A stretch of 64,000 bases of DNA from Elizabethkingia meningoseptica_A (GCF_045762675.1 NZ_JBJDLK010000005.1:62001-126000), one strand, 5' to 3'; shown: positions 1 through 8,620, numbered from the stretch's first letter. Notes: generated by a model not told the origin, from the sequence alone. A program made the numbers and translations.

Positions 1-503
1 CGAAAGGGATAAAGCTGTTTTGGAAAAATAATATTCTTCCTTCTTTTACTGCAATAAGCACATGCAGCAGTCTTGCCACCATGCCGGCTAATCTGGATGC
101 CGCAAGAAAAATAGGTATTCCGGATTCAGTTGCCAATGTTGTGATTCCTATAGGAACTACAATTCATAAAAATGGTTCTTCTATTTCCTCTATTGTAAAA
201 ATTTATGTTGCCTTTCTTTTGCTGGGCTGGGATTTTTTCGATTTCAATAATCTGATTATTGCATTGGGAATTACGGTCTTTGTAAGTGTTGTTGCCGGAG
301 GCATTCCCAACGGTGGCTATATTGGTGAAATGTTAATGATATCTGCCTACAATCTTCCACAGGAAGCAATTCCGGCTGTAATTATTATTGGTACATTGGT
401 AGACCCGCTGGCCACAATTCTTAACTCAACCGGTGATACCGTAGCAGCAATGGTTGTGACGCGTTTGATTGGGGAGAAATTCAATCCTCCTGTTGAAGAG
501 TAG
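1..503 (+). CDS. Sodium:dicarboxylate symporter family protein, 3' part
   Basis: The reading frame is open from the first complete codon (base 3) to the stop at 501-503, so this is the C-terminal part of a longer gene that begins outside the window; the ATG at 81 is internal. The visible 167 residues contain the Ser-rich STCSSLATMP segment and the following IPIGTTIHKNG segment, which correspond to the re-entrant hairpin 1 and the TM7 substrate/sodium-binding region of the DAACS (GltP/DctA) family, followed by hydrophobic segments and an NSTGDTVAAM stretch matching the TM8 NxxxD signature. The family moves glutamate, aspartate or C4-dicarboxylates with sodium or protons across the inner membrane. 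The substrate cannot be told from this part. No downstream gene is co-oriented within 1.5 kb. Confidence 0.85.
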   Translation, partial: KGIKLFWKNNILPSFTAISTCSSLATMPANLDAARKIGIPDSVANVVIPIGTTIHKNGSSISSIVKIYVAFLLLGWDFFDFNNLIIALGITVFVSVVAGGIPNGGYIGEMLMISAYNLPQEAIPAVIIIGTLVDPLATILNSTGDTVAAMVVTRLIGEKFNPPVEE

Positions 504-565
504 AATTTTCGGGCGAATATATTATCTCACGCAGATTATTTAGATTTCGCTGATTGCAACCCAAA

Positions 566-848
566 GAAAATCAAAGATTTTCTAACTTAAGTGTACTTTT
601 GATATTCACAATAATAGGCTAAAGTGCCTTAAATGGTTTTAAAACTTTTGTAGTTTAAATATTTCGACACAAGCGTGACGCTTGCGCCAGCGTTGTGAGA
701 AGCTTAATCCGCCTATTGAAAAATAGCATATAAATATGCAGTAAAATATTTTAACCATTAAGACATTAAGCTACGTCCTGCCGGAAAACTTAACTTCCTT
801 AATCCCTTAATGGTAACTTTTATGGTTTAGATGCCTACGGCATAACAA
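566..848. repeat. Tandem intergenic repeat, copy 1
   Basis: Begins GAAAATCAAAGATTTTC and runs to GATGCCTACGGCAT; repeated with an offset of 315 bases. Contains a TGACGCTTGCGCCAGCG segment and an imperfect inverted repeat, AACCATTAAG ... CTTAATGGT (753-816). Differences from copy 2 are scattered single bases, which suggests an old duplication. Confidence 0.85.
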
Positions 849-880
849 TGCGCTTGGATATGTACGTCCGGTTATATGAA

Positions 881-1163
881 GAAAATCAAAGATTTTCTAA
901 CTTAAGTGTACTTTTGATATTCACAATAATAGGCTAAAGTGCCTTAAGTGGTTTTAAAACTTTTGTAGTTTAAATATTTCGACACAAGCGTGACGCTTGC
1001 GGCAGCGTTGTGAGAAGTTTAATCCGCCTATTGAAAAATAGCATATAAATATGCAGTAAAATATTTTAACCATTAAGACATTAAGCTACGTCCTGCCGGA
1101 AAACTTAACTTTCTTAATCTCTTAATGGCAATTTTTATGGTTTAGATGCCTACGGCATGACAT
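881..1163. repeat. Tandem intergenic repeat, copy 2
   Basis: Second copy of the 566-848 sequence, same orientation, with a few substitutions (for example GCGGCAGCG instead of GCGCCAGCG, and TTTCTTAATCTC instead of TTCCTTAATCCC). The nested inverted repeat is at 1068-1130. About 32 unique bases separate the two copies. Confidence 0.85.
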
Positions 1164-1260
1164 TATTCACAGATACATGATTCAGAATCCTGTAAATTAT
1201 GCTTCGACAGGCTCAGCAGGACATGATTACTTTTGTGTCTTTTGCAGTTGAGATATTCTT

Positions 1261-1333
1261 TAACCATTAAGATATTAAGTTTATTAAGCTACGTTTATTT
1301 TTAAATCTGAATTTTCTTAACTTCTTAATGGTA
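1261..1333. repeat. CATTAAG/CTTAATG inverted-repeat element, degenerate copy
   Basis: TAACCATTAAG at 1261 pairs with CTTCTTAATGGTA ending at 1333, enclosing further TTAAG/CTTAA motifs. It is the same element as those inside the two tandem repeats, but the surrounding sequence is not conserved. A fourth copy sits 47 kb away (48328-48399). Confidence 0.65.
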
Positions 1334-1355
1334 TTTTTTTTTATGTCTTTTGTGG

Positions 1356-1883
1356 TTAACTAGTCTTATACTTATCCCTTTTCAATTCGAATATCTGGTT
1401 ATCCGGAAAACCATCATCTGTTCGTTCGGGATTTAGTACAAATCCATGTTTTAGTAAAAGACTTTTAGATGCCTCATTGTCTCTGTGTGTAAAAGCTTCA
1501 ATTTCATCCAGATGAATTTCTGAAAAGCCATATTGAATAACAGCATTTAAGGCTTCTGACATAAGACCTTTCTTATGATAGGATGGTTTAAGATCATACC
1601 CTACTTCAGCTGTTTTGCGGTCATCAGAAAAATTCCACAAACAAATACCTCCAATCATTTCAGCATTTTCTTTTTCACGGATCGCCCAGTTTATCGCTTT
1701 GTTTTCCTGCAGTCTTGTCTTCAGTAGCTGAATATGATCATAGGCCTCCTGGATTCCTTTGCATGGTTCTTTTCTTATATAGCGTATAACATCTTCATTG
1801 GAACGAAGAAAGAAAACGCTTTCCACATCTGTATCTTCTAACGACGTCAGACGTAATCTGTTGGTTATTAAAACTGGAAACAT
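1356..1883 (-). CDS. GNAT family N-acetyltransferase (RimJ/RimL type)
   Basis: 175 residues, about the usual length for the RimJ/RimL-type GNAT group. It opens with the typical ITNRLRLTSLEDTD strand, has the acetyl-CoA-binding region (MIGGICLW, then AEVGYDLKPSYHKKGLMSEAL) near residues 73-110 and the closing NEASKSLLLKHGF motif near 136-148. Proteins of this type acetylate the N-terminal alpha-amino group of ribosomal proteins or small-molecule amines in the cytoplasm; the acceptor here is unknown. The start ATG at 1883 gives a clean N-terminus. It is monocistronic, with a repeat patch downstream and a divergent peptidase upstream. Confidence 0.85.
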   Translation of the reverse strand: MFPVLITNRLRLTSLEDTDVESVFFLRSNEDVIRYIRKEPCKGIQEAYDHIQLLKTRLQENKAINWAIREKENAEMIGGICLWNFSDDRKTAEVGYDLKPSYHKKGLMSEALNAVIQYGFSEIHLDEIEAFTHRDNEASKSLLLKHGFVLNPERTDDGFPDNQIFELKRDKYKTS

Positions 1884-2041
1884 AAACTACTACTATTTTT
1901 ATCTATTTTATAAACTTTAATCAAAAATAACTACAATTTAGCAAACATATCAAAAATAATTTTAAAACAAAATACTATAAACTTGTTAAAACTTTTATTA
2001 TTCGCTAATTTAGGCTCCGAAATATATAAAATGAAAAGAGT

Positions 2042-3586
2042 ATGAGTATGTACAAAAAAATTACACTTTCCGCGCTGGTGATTTCAGCACAATTTTGGTC
2101 GGCGCAGCAAACAACACAGGAAAAATTAGATCCTACTGTACAGAATATTGTAAATGAGGCCACTAAAAATTCCCAATTGGAAAACCTGGCTTTCGAACTA
2201 CTGGATGTAATAGGTCCACGATTGGTAGGATCTCCTGCAATGAAACAGGCGAATGACTGGGCTGTAGAAAAATATAAAGGCTGGGGTATTGATGCAAAAA
2301 ATCAGCAATATGGTGAATGGGCTTCATGGCAAAGAGGTATAACTCAGGTTGAAATGACTTCACCAAGAGTAAAAAGTCTGGAATCTATGCAGCTGGCATG
2401 GTCTCCTGCTACCAAAAAGCCTATCGATGCGGAAGTAGTTATTCTTCCTAAGGTAAACAACCCTTCAGAATTTACTGAATGGCTGAAAAGTGCTAAGGGA
2501 AAATTTGTACTTATGTCACAATACCAAAGATCCGGCCGTCCGGATTATCAGATCAAGGAATTTGCGACACCAGAACTTTATAATCAATTCAAAGCTCAGA
2601 GAGATCAGGATGCTGAAGATTTCAGAAACCTGATTAAAAATACAGGCTATGATAATAATACATTACCTGAAGCTTTAGAAAAAGCAGGTGTTGCTGGTAT
2701 CGCAATTTCAAACTGGACAGGAATTATGGGAGCCAACAGGATTTTTGGTGCTAAAACCAAAAATATTCCTATGATTGATATCGCTGTAGAAGACTATGGA
2801 ATGCTATACCGTCTTGCTTTAAATGGTAAAAAGCCAACTATTAAAGTCAATACACAATCTAAAAATTTAGGAACCGCTAAATCTTTCAATACCATTGCGC
2901 GTATTGAAGGAAAAGAAAAACCAAATGAATATGTAATCCTTTCTGCTCACCTTGATTCATGGGATGGTGCACAAGGTGCTACTGACAACGGAACAGGAAC
3001 TATCACGATGATGGAGGCTGCAAGAATCCTGAAAAAATTCTATCCTAATAACAAACGTACTATTATCATTGGACACTGGGGAAGTGAAGAGCAGGGACTT
3101 AACGGTTCAAGAGCTTTTGTAGTAGACAATCCCGAGATTATTAAAAATACACAGGTTGCCTTCAACCAGGACAATGGTACAGGACGCGTTGTAAATATCC
3201 AGGGACAAGGTTTTGTAGATTCTTACGATTACCTTACCCGTTGGATGTCTGCACTTCCAAAGAGTGTAAGCAAACATATTGAAACTTCTTTCCCGGGAAT
3301 GCCCGGCGGCGGCGGTTCAGATCATGCTTCATTTGTAGCTGCGGGTGTACCGGGGATTTCATTAAGCTCTCTTAACTGGGGTTACTTTGGTTATACGTGG
3401 CATACGAACCGGGATACTTATGACAAGATTATGTTCGATGAGGTTAAGAATAATGTAATTGCAGCAGCTGTTATGGCTTATATGGCTTCAGAAGATCCTG
3501 AATTTGTAAGCAGACAGAAACGTGTTCTGCCGGCAGGACAGAAATGGCCTGAAGTAAAGGAACCAAAACGTAAAGGAACAAACTAA
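2042..3586 (+). CDS. Secreted M28 family zinc aminopeptidase
   Basis: 514 residues with a signal peptide (MSMYKKITLSALVISAQFWSA, cleavage near residues 21-22). A PA-like insert fills roughly residues 100-280 and the M28 catalytic domain follows: HLDSWDGA (His303), a TDNGTG Asp about ten residues later, SEEQGLNGS with the catalytic Glu, a QDNGTG Asp near 377 and the HTNRDTYD His near 460. The set of five zinc ligands therefore looks complete. The family removes N-terminal amino acids from peptides; this one would act in the periplasm or outside the cell (or via the Bacteroidota secretion routes), feeding peptide use. An alternative start at the second Met (codon 3) is possible and would hardly change the signal peptide. 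A strong hairpin terminator follows. Confidence 0.9.
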   Translation: MSMYKKITLSALVISAQFWSAQQTTQEKLDPTVQNIVNEATKNSQLENLAFELLDVIGPRLVGSPAMKQANDWAVEKYKGWGIDAKNQQYGEWASWQRGITQVEMTSPRVKSLESMQLAWSPATKKPIDAEVVILPKVNNPSEFTEWLKSAKGKFVLMSQYQRSGRPDYQIKEFATPELYNQFKAQRDQDAEDFRNLIKNTGYDNNTLPEALEKAGVAGIAISNWTGIMGANRIFGAKTKNIPMIDIAVEDYGMLYRLALNGKKPTIKVNTQSKNLGTAKSFNTIARIEGKEKPNEYVILSAHLDSWDGAQGATDNGTGTITMMEAARILKKFYPNNKRTIIIGHWGSEEQGLNGSRAFVVDNPEIIKNTQVAFNQDNGTGRVVNIQGQGFVDSYDYLTRWMSALPKSVSKHIETSFPGMPGGGGSDHASFVAAGVPGISLSSLNWGYFGYTWHTNRDTYDKIMFDEVKNNVIAAAVMAYMASEDPEFVSRQKRVLPAGQKWPEVKEPKRKGTN

Positions 3587-3593
3587 ATACAAT

Positions 3594-3626
3594 AAAAAGT
3601 GAACTTAACAGTTCACTTTTTATTTT
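3594..3626 (+). terminator. Rho-independent terminator of the M28 peptidase gene
   Basis: AAAAAGTGAAC pairs perfectly with GTTCACTTTTT across a 6-base loop, followed by a T-rich run. It starts 8 bases after the peptidase stop codon and could work in both directions for the convergent DUF779 gene. Confidence 0.85.
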
Positions 3627-3656
3627 TATAAACCATGCAAAATTCCGGATACGGAA

Positions 3657-4034
3657 CTATACATCATTTCGTACTACAGGTTCCAGATTTTCTAATTCTT
3701 CTGGTGTAAATAACCGGTAATGTATTTTAAAGGTTTTACCTAAAGGCGTTTCCAAAGAAAAACCTCCGGGACCAAAACCCTCTAAAATATCCAGTGTGAA
3801 ATGTGAATATTTCCAGTATTCGAAAAGGTCTCTGTCTACCCAGAATTCATATTCTTTAATATGTCCGATGAGCACATCATTCATTCTTGGAAAAAAACCT
3901 CCTTTTTCAAAACACTGCGGTTGCGTCCCTTCACAACAACCTCCTGCCTGATAAAACATCAGCGGCCCGTGTTTCTGCTCCAGCTCTTCCACTACTTCAA
4001 GAGCTTTATCCGTTATGTCCAGTCGTGAAATCAT
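3657..4034 (-). CDS. DUF779 domain protein
   Basis: 125 residues, full length for the DUF779 family. Characteristic features are YQAGGCCEG with adjacent cysteines near residues 29-35, another Cys in QCFEKGGF, and FEYWKYSHFTLDILEGFGPGGFSLE towards the C-terminus. The biochemical role of the family is not established; its members are repeatedly found beside acetaldehyde dehydrogenases, and here it lies downstream of one on the same strand, separated only by an alcohol dehydrogenase remnant. A metal-binding or accessory role in aldehyde metabolism is an inference from that context. Confidence 0.85.
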   Translation of the reverse strand: MISRLDITDKALEVVEELEQKHGPLMFYQAGGCCEGTQPQCFEKGGFFPRMNDVLIGHIKEYEFWVDRDLFEYWKYSHFTLDILEGFGPGGFSLETPLGKTFKIHYRLFTPEELENLEPVVRNDV

Positions 4035-4104
4035 GTTTTTTTATCTTCTTTATTAAATCATCGAATCTGAGCAGTATTTTTTCATTTTAAAATATCAGCT
4101 GTTG

Positions 4105-4275
4105 TCAGTTCTGATTTTCGTCAATATCCAGAACAATTCTGCCGTCAATCTGTCCTTTTTTCATTTTGTCGAAAACAGCATTAATATTTTCCAAGTTTGC
4201 AGATCTTACTGAGGCTTTTACTAAATCTTCATTGTCAAAATCCAATGCTTCCTGTAAATCTTTCCTTGTCCCCGC
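4105..4275 (-). pseudogene. Remnant of a zinc alcohol dehydrogenase (AdhP type), C-terminal 56 codons
   Basis: On the minus strand, from 4275 to the stop at 4105-4107, the sequence reads GTRKDLQEALDF ... INAVFDKMKKGQIDGRIVLD and ends in a stop codon. This matches the C-terminal end of AdhP-like alcohol dehydrogenases (GTRxDLxEAL near the start of the last domain, then ...GRVVLD at the end). Upstream of 4275 the similarity stops and the frame hits a stop at about 4291-4293, so nearly 85% of the gene (all catalytic and cofactor residues) is missing. It sits between the aldehyde dehydrogenase and DUF779, exactly where a co-transcribed alcohol dehydrogenase would be expected. It therefore looks like a deletion that removed the gene while sparing its neighbours. 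Confidence 0.8.
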
Positions 4276-4314
4276 TTTAGTTGTCTGTGTTTATCGGTTT
4301 ACTTATTTAAAAGT

Positions 4315-5847
4315 TTAAAAGAATCCCAGTTTGTTTTTATTATAAGAAATCAGCATATTTTTTGTCTGGCGGTAATGGTCCAGCATCATTTTATGATTCT
4401 CCCTTCCAATTCCTGATTGTTTATAACCGCCAAATGGTGCACCTGCAGGATAAGAGTGGTATTGATTTACCCAGACTCTTCCGGCCTGAACAGCTCGTGG
4501 AATCTGATATAGCTGGTGGGCATCACGGGTCCATACCCCTGCTCCCAGACCATACATCGTATCATTGGCAATTGCTATGGCTTCTTCTTCATCTTTAAAT
4601 GTGGTTACCGCCAATACAGGTCCGAAAATTTCCTCCTGGAAAATTCTCATTTTATTATTCCCTCTGAAAAGAGTCGGCTGAATATAGTAACCGTTCTCCA
4701 GACCTTCTCCAACGTTATTTACATCTCCGCCTGTTAATACTTCCGCTCCTTCTTCTTTACCAAGATTAATATAAGAGAGTATTTTATCTTTCTGAATCTG
4801 GGACGCCTGTGCGCCCATCATGACAGTCGGATCAAGCGGGTTTCCAACTTTTATTTTTTCCACACGATCAATAACTCTTTCTATGAATGCATCATAAATA
4901 TCTTCCTGCACCAGTAATCTTGAAGGGCAGGTACATATCTCACCTTGGTTCAGTGCGAATAAAACAGCTCCTTCAATGGCTTTATCCAGGAATTCATCAT
5001 CTGCATCCATAACTGAATTGAAGAAAATATTCGGTGATTTACCACCCAGTTCCAGTGTTACCGGAATAATATTTTCAGTAGCATACTGCATTACCATACG
5101 TCCGGTTGCGGTAGAGCCGGTAAAAGCCGCTTTGGAAACTTTTGGGTTTGTAACAAGTACACGTCCTAACTCTGCGCCGAAACCATTCACAATGTTGACC
5201 ACACCATCCGGAATAAGATCACCAATTAATTCCATAAGGATCATAATGGAAACGGGTGTGCTTTCTGCAGGTTTCAATACCACGCAATTTCCGGCCGCCA
5301 ATGCGGGAGCGAGCTTCCATACCGCCATAAGAATCGGGAAATTCCACGGGATAATCTGCGCTACAACTCCAAGCGGTTCATTCACAATTAAAGAAACAGT
5401 GTCTTTATCCAGTTCGTTGTGAGAACCTTCTTCTGAACGAATAACACTTGCAAAATATCTGAAGTGATCTATCGCCAGCGGAATATCTGCAGCTAATGTT
5501 TCCCTTACCGCTTTTCCATTATCCACAGTTTCCACGGATGCTATGTATTCCAGATTTTGTTCAATACGATCTGCTATTTTATTCAGCATAATACTGCGTT
5601 CTGTAGCCGAAGTATTTTTCCACGATTTAAATGCCTCGTAAGCTGTATCCACTGCCAGTGCAATATCTTCTTTGGTAGAATGTGCTACCTGTGTAAAAAC
5701 CTTACCGTCGATAGGTGAAACAACATCGAAATATTTTCCCAATACCGGCGCTGTAAATTTTCCGCCAATATAATTGTCATATTTCATTTTAAAGTCTGGT
5801 CTTTTTAATACTTTGCTTTCTACAAGCTCTGCTTCTGTTGTGCTCAT
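4315..5847 (-). CDS. NAD-dependent acetaldehyde dehydrogenase
   Basis: 510 residues, the normal length of the ExaC/AcoD-like acetaldehyde dehydrogenase group. The protein shows the IIPWNFP motif (165-171), the Rossmann FTGST motif (242-246), the general-base Glu266 in LELGGKSPN and the catalytic Cys305 in NQGEICTCPSR. It oxidises acetaldehyde and similar aldehydes to acids using NAD(P)+ in the cytoplasm. A DUF779 gene downstream and a divergent AraC regulator upstream are the usual partners. The intergenic region contains a pair of direct repeats that could be the regulator's sites. The former alcohol dehydrogenase partner survives only as a fragment, so the ethanol-to-acetate route may now be incomplete in this locus. 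Confidence 0.93.
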   Translation of the reverse strand: MSTTEAELVESKVLKRPDFKMKYDNYIGGKFTAPVLGKYFDVVSPIDGKVFTQVAHSTKEDIALAVDTAYEAFKSWKNTSATERSIMLNKIADRIEQNLEYIASVETVDNGKAVRETLAADIPLAIDHFRYFASVIRSEEGSHNELDKDTVSLIVNEPLGVVAQIIPWNFPILMAVWKLAPALAAGNCVVLKPAESTPVSIMILMELIGDLIPDGVVNIVNGFGAELGRVLVTNPKVSKAAFTGSTATGRMVMQYATENIIPVTLELGGKSPNIFFNSVMDADDEFLDKAIEGAVLFALNQGEICTCPSRLLVQEDIYDAFIERVIDRVEKIKVGNPLDPTVMMGAQASQIQKDKILSYINLGKEEGAEVLTGGDVNNVGEGLENGYYIQPTLFRGNNKMRIFQEEIFGPVLAVTTFKDEEEAIAIANDTMYGLGAGVWTRDAHQLYQIPRAVQAGRVWVNQYHSYPAGAPFGGYKQSGIGRENHKMMLDHYRQTKNMLISYNKNKLGFF

Positions 5848-5904
5848 AATTATTATTTTTTTAAATCTCCTTCAACCGAAGTTATCCACTATGCCATGAA
5901 TATG

Positions 5905-5938
5905 ATAGCACAATATTCTAATTTTATAGCACAATACT
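5905..5938 (-). promoter_or_regulatory. Paired direct repeats, likely AraC-type operator of the aldehyde dehydrogenase gene
   Basis: ATAGCACAATATT (5905-5917) and ATAGCACAATACT (5926-5938) differ at one base and are 21 bp apart, i.e. two helical turns on the same face of DNA. This is the arrangement used by AraC-family activators. They lie 58-91 bp upstream of the aldehyde dehydrogenase start, next to a TAACTTCG sequence on the minus strand (5877-5884) that resembles a weak Bacteroidota -7 box. Binding by the divergent AraC protein is inferred. Confidence 0.55.
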
Positions 5939-6037
5939 ATTTTCAGGTTAATTTTATCATTTCATTAACAATACTTTAGCTTAGTATTTCATTATTATTC
6001 AATACTTTTATAATTCGTCGTTAAAAAAATTAAAGCT

Positions 6038-6958
6038 ATGAGAAGTATGAAGTCTTTACTGAATAAGCTGACATTATTAAAGGAGAATCAGCTTTCTAAT
6101 TTTATAGAAAATAAAACGACATTTGGTCTGCAGAACTGTGAGTTTAATATTTATGAAACCCACAGGAATACCTCGAATTTCAGACTGAGTTTTGACCATC
6201 TGGCATTTACAGGAATGATTCAGGGAAAAAAGCGGATGAAGCTGGAGGGCAAAACCGACTATTTTGAATATCTTCCCGGAGAGAGTGTGCTTGTAGCACC
6301 GGGAGAAACAATGGTTATAGATTTTCCTGAAGCCAGTGAATCTCCTTCCCAGTGTATTTCTTTAAGTTTTAATCCCGAGTTTGTTGAACGTTCCCTGAAC
6401 GAACTCAACCTCAACGCTCCCAAGATTGACCATACTTCAAACTGGAATATTTCTCTGAATGAATTTTATTTATTCAATACACCTTCTTTGGCTATGGCGA
6501 CCAATAACATTATGCGTATTGCCATGGAGGACAATCCGCAGAAGGATGTAATCGCTGATTTTGCTTTAAAAGAACTGTTAATCCGCCTGATGCAGACACA
6601 AGGCAGAAGTCTTGTGGAAAAAAGTATTCTGAAAAGTAAATCTCATATTGGTTTTGTTGTAGAACATATCCGGAAAAATCTTCATCAGAAACTTACTATT
6701 GATCAGATTGCTGATATGACATACCTGAGTAAATCGAATTTCTTCAAGATGTTTAAACAGGAATTTGGTATTTCGCCCAACAGATTTATATTGAATGAAC
6801 GTATTAAAAAGGCAAAGGAGCTTTTGGCTAAAGATGAAAGTATAAAAGAGGTTGCTTTTCAGACAGGATTTTCAGATACGAATTATTTTACACGGGTTTT
6901 CAGACAGTATGAAGGAACAACTCCTAAAATATTCCAGAGTAATGTTTTGTCTTTATAA
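6038..6958 (+). CDS. AraC family transcriptional regulator
   Basis: 306 residues. The N-terminal ~200 residues form an AraC-binding-like domain (FEYLPGESVLVAPGETMVIDFP is typical of its beta-barrel); the C-terminal ~100 carry two helix-turn-helix motifs (LTIDQIADMTYLSKSNFFKMFKQ and IKEVAFQTGFSDTNYFTRVFRQ) and end in the family pattern GTTPKIFQ. It is divergent from the aldehyde dehydrogenase gene with about 190 bp between them, so it most likely activates that gene in response to an alcohol or aldehyde. The chosen ATG at 6038 is the first in frame; a second Met at codon 3 is equally possible. Confidence 0.88.
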   Translation: MRSMKSLLNKLTLLKENQLSNFIENKTTFGLQNCEFNIYETHRNTSNFRLSFDHLAFTGMIQGKKRMKLEGKTDYFEYLPGESVLVAPGETMVIDFPEASESPSQCISLSFNPEFVERSLNELNLNAPKIDHTSNWNISLNEFYLFNTPSLAMATNNIMRIAMEDNPQKDVIADFALKELLIRLMQTQGRSLVEKSILKSKSHIGFVVEHIRKNLHQKLTIDQIADMTYLSKSNFFKMFKQEFGISPNRFILNERIKKAKELLAKDESIKEVAFQTGFSDTNYFTRVFRQYEGTTPKIFQSNVLSL

Positions 6959-7028
6959 TTGATGAACCACACAGGAATATCTTACTATTATAAATAAAAA
7001 CTGACATTAAAGTACATAGCTGATGTTT

Positions 7029-7253
7029 TTATATACTTTTTAATAAGATGCTAATATCTTTATTAACCTGTTCTTCGGTTAAAATATTATCCTGATTAGC
7101 CTTTAGAATTCTTTCTTTTTGTGCTTTATTTAATTGAAACGTACCTTGATCCAGTTCAAAATCCAAAAGCTTTTGAATCTCTTCAATTATACGGGTTTCT
7201 TTAAGTTTTGTGATCCTGTTTATGATGTCTATTTTTAAATCCGCTGTATTCAT
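7029..7253 (-). CDS. Small antitoxin-like protein, no toxin partner seen
   Basis: 74 residues, predicted mostly helical and strongly charged (MNTADLKIDIINRITKLKETRIIEEIQKLLDFEL ...). This opening pattern is common in small proteins encoded upstream of RelE/ParE toxins in Bacteroidota. No toxin gene follows: the 70 bases to the end of the convergent AraC gene hold no ORF, and the upstream neighbour is a membrane protein. It may be an orphan antitoxin or an unrelated small protein. Codon use is like that of its neighbours. The family assignment rests on general resemblance only. Confidence 0.55.
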   Translation of the reverse strand: MNTADLKIDIINRITKLKETRIIEEIQKLLDFELDQGTFQLNKAQKERILKANQDNILTEEQVNKDISILLKSI

Positions 7254-7314
7254 TTTTTCATCAATTTATTTCAAAGTCACGACTTTTAGGTTACGATATT
7301 TATGTATATAAAAT

Positions 7315-8517
7315 TTAAACTTTTATATAGATCTTCTTCTTATCCAGCCAGTAAGCCAATAGCCAGCAAGCTGCCAGAAATAGCACGGCATATATAAAAG
7401 AACTTAGTTCCGGAACAGCTGTTAGTTTAGCGCATACCTTATTGTAAAACCACCCCATTGGAGACAGGTATTTTATTTTTCCTTTATCATCTACTCCTCC
7501 GTCTATTCTTATAAGTCCCAGTACCCGCGGAACAATCCCGCTGATCACATAAATAAACAACGGATTTTTTCCAAAAACATCAAAAAACCTCATCAAGCCG
7601 TTTCTCACATCAAGGATTTCAATAAACCATATCAGAACGCCCAATATCATTATAGCCAGTCCGGTAGTCAACAATGTATAGGAACTACTCCAAATCTTTT
7701 TATTATAGGGAAAATCAAGTTGCCAGATGTAAGATACCGCTAAAGCAGCAATACCTATTACAAATAAGCCGGAGAGCATGGAGTATATTGTATTTTCTTT
7801 CAGGCTCTTTCCAAACCACAGTATATTTCCTTTTTTCTGTATGTAGTTTCCCACCAGATACCCAAATAAGACCTGAGAAACAGCAGGAATGGTACTATAC
7901 AGTCCTTCCGGGTCAAATGCTGTACCTTCACCTTTATATTCATGAGCTACACCTAGTACCTGATGATCAATTACGGTTCCGATAAACCCCTGCATACTAT
8001 ACGGATCACTTCCGCCTGATAAAGAGGTGAGCAACCAATATCCTGTTAAAAGAAGGCCGCTGATCCAAAATACGGCTTTCTCTTTACAATAGCGGGCAAT
8101 AACTGAGGCAAAAAAATAAGCAATAGCAATTCTTTGCAGAACTCCCATAATACGGACTCCTGTTTCATCATCATTTTTCCATTCAATAAAGACAAGGGTA
8201 TTTTCATTCCATTTAAAAAACGGACACCAATTGAGAAACAGCCCGATTCCGAAAATCATTAATGTTCTTTTGATCACTTTTTTCCAGAAAACAGAGCTGG
8301 CCTGCTGTCTGAATTTAGGCATCACAAATGTCATGGCATTCCCTACTGCAAATAGAAAAAATGGAAAAACCAGATCTGTAGGAGTACATCCGTTCCAGTC
8401 TGCATGGCGCAAAGGCGGGTATATCGCGGACCATGTACCGGGATTATTAACCAAAATCATGAGTGCGACGGTAGCACCACGGAATACATCCAAAGAATAA
8501 TAACGAACCGGCTTCAT
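7315..8517 (-). CDS. DUF5009 / NagX-like membrane acyltransferase
   Basis: 400 residues with about ten hydrophobic segments. It begins with the diagnostic YYSLDVFRGATVALMILVNNPGTW, then HADWNGCTPTDLVFPFFLFAVGNAM, the signature of COG4299 proteins related to heparan-alpha-glucosaminide N-acetyltransferase. The conserved His (HADWNG) is the presumed acetyl carrier by analogy with the lysosomal enzyme. In Bacteroidota these proteins are linked to the handling of amino sugars during glycan degradation at the inner membrane. Here it has no glycosidase partner next to it. The start is the first ATG and coincides with the conserved N-terminus. Confidence 0.85.
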   Translation of the reverse strand: MKPVRYYSLDVFRGATVALMILVNNPGTWSAIYPPLRHADWNGCTPTDLVFPFFLFAVGNAMTFVMPKFRQQASSVFWKKVIKRTLMIFGIGLFLNWCPFFKWNENTLVFIEWKNDDETGVRIMGVLQRIAIAYFFASVIARYCKEKAVFWISGLLLTGYWLLTSLSGGSDPYSMQGFIGTVIDHQVLGVAHEYKGEGTAFDPEGLYSTIPAVSQVLFGYLVGNYIQKKGNILWFGKSLKENTIYSMLSGLFVIGIAALAVSYIWQLDFPYNKKIWSSSYTLLTTGLAIMILGVLIWFIEILDVRNGLMRFFDVFGKNPLFIYVISGIVPRVLGLIRIDGGVDDKGKIKYLSPMGWFYNKVCAKLTAVPELSSFIYAVLFLAACWLLAYWLDKKKIYIKV

Positions 8518-8591
8518 ATAAAAGTGATAAAATTTAACCCTGCTATTTCAATATTTAAACAAATATAACCAAATACTTTACAGAACTGGCA

Positions 8592-8620
8592 ATAAAAAAA
8601 CCGCAGCTATACTGCGGTTC
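8592..8620 (-). terminator. Rho-independent terminator of the M16 peptidase gene
   Basis: AACCGCAG and CTGCGGTT pair around a 5-base loop; read on the minus strand the hairpin is followed by a run of T residues, about 25 bases beyond the M16 stop codon. Confidence 0.85.

Larger units (their letters stand above)
504..1355. other. Gene-free intergenic repeat patch
   Basis: About 850 bases without a convincing gene on either strand. It is filled by two tandem copies of a ~283-bp sequence (566-848 and 881-1163) and a third, more degenerate copy of the CATTAAG/CTTAATG inverted repeat nested in them (1261-1333). Around 1202-1222 there is a TTCGACAGGCTCAG motif that recurs at about 49897. The patch lies between a rightward gene (symporter) and a leftward gene (GNAT), so it is a convergent, downstream-of-genes region. 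Confidence 0.8.

Noticed and set aside
566..1163. Possible CRISPR array in the repeat patch
   Set aside because: Only two long copies, offset 315 bases, with no short repeats and spacers and no cas genes in the window.
4976..5422. 148-codon plus-strand ORF inside the aldehyde dehydrogenase gene
   Set aside because: The minus-strand frame carries all catalytic motifs; the plus-strand protein shows no family features.
7029..7253. Complete toxin-antitoxin module
   Set aside because: No toxin ORF exists on either side; only an antitoxin-like small protein remains.
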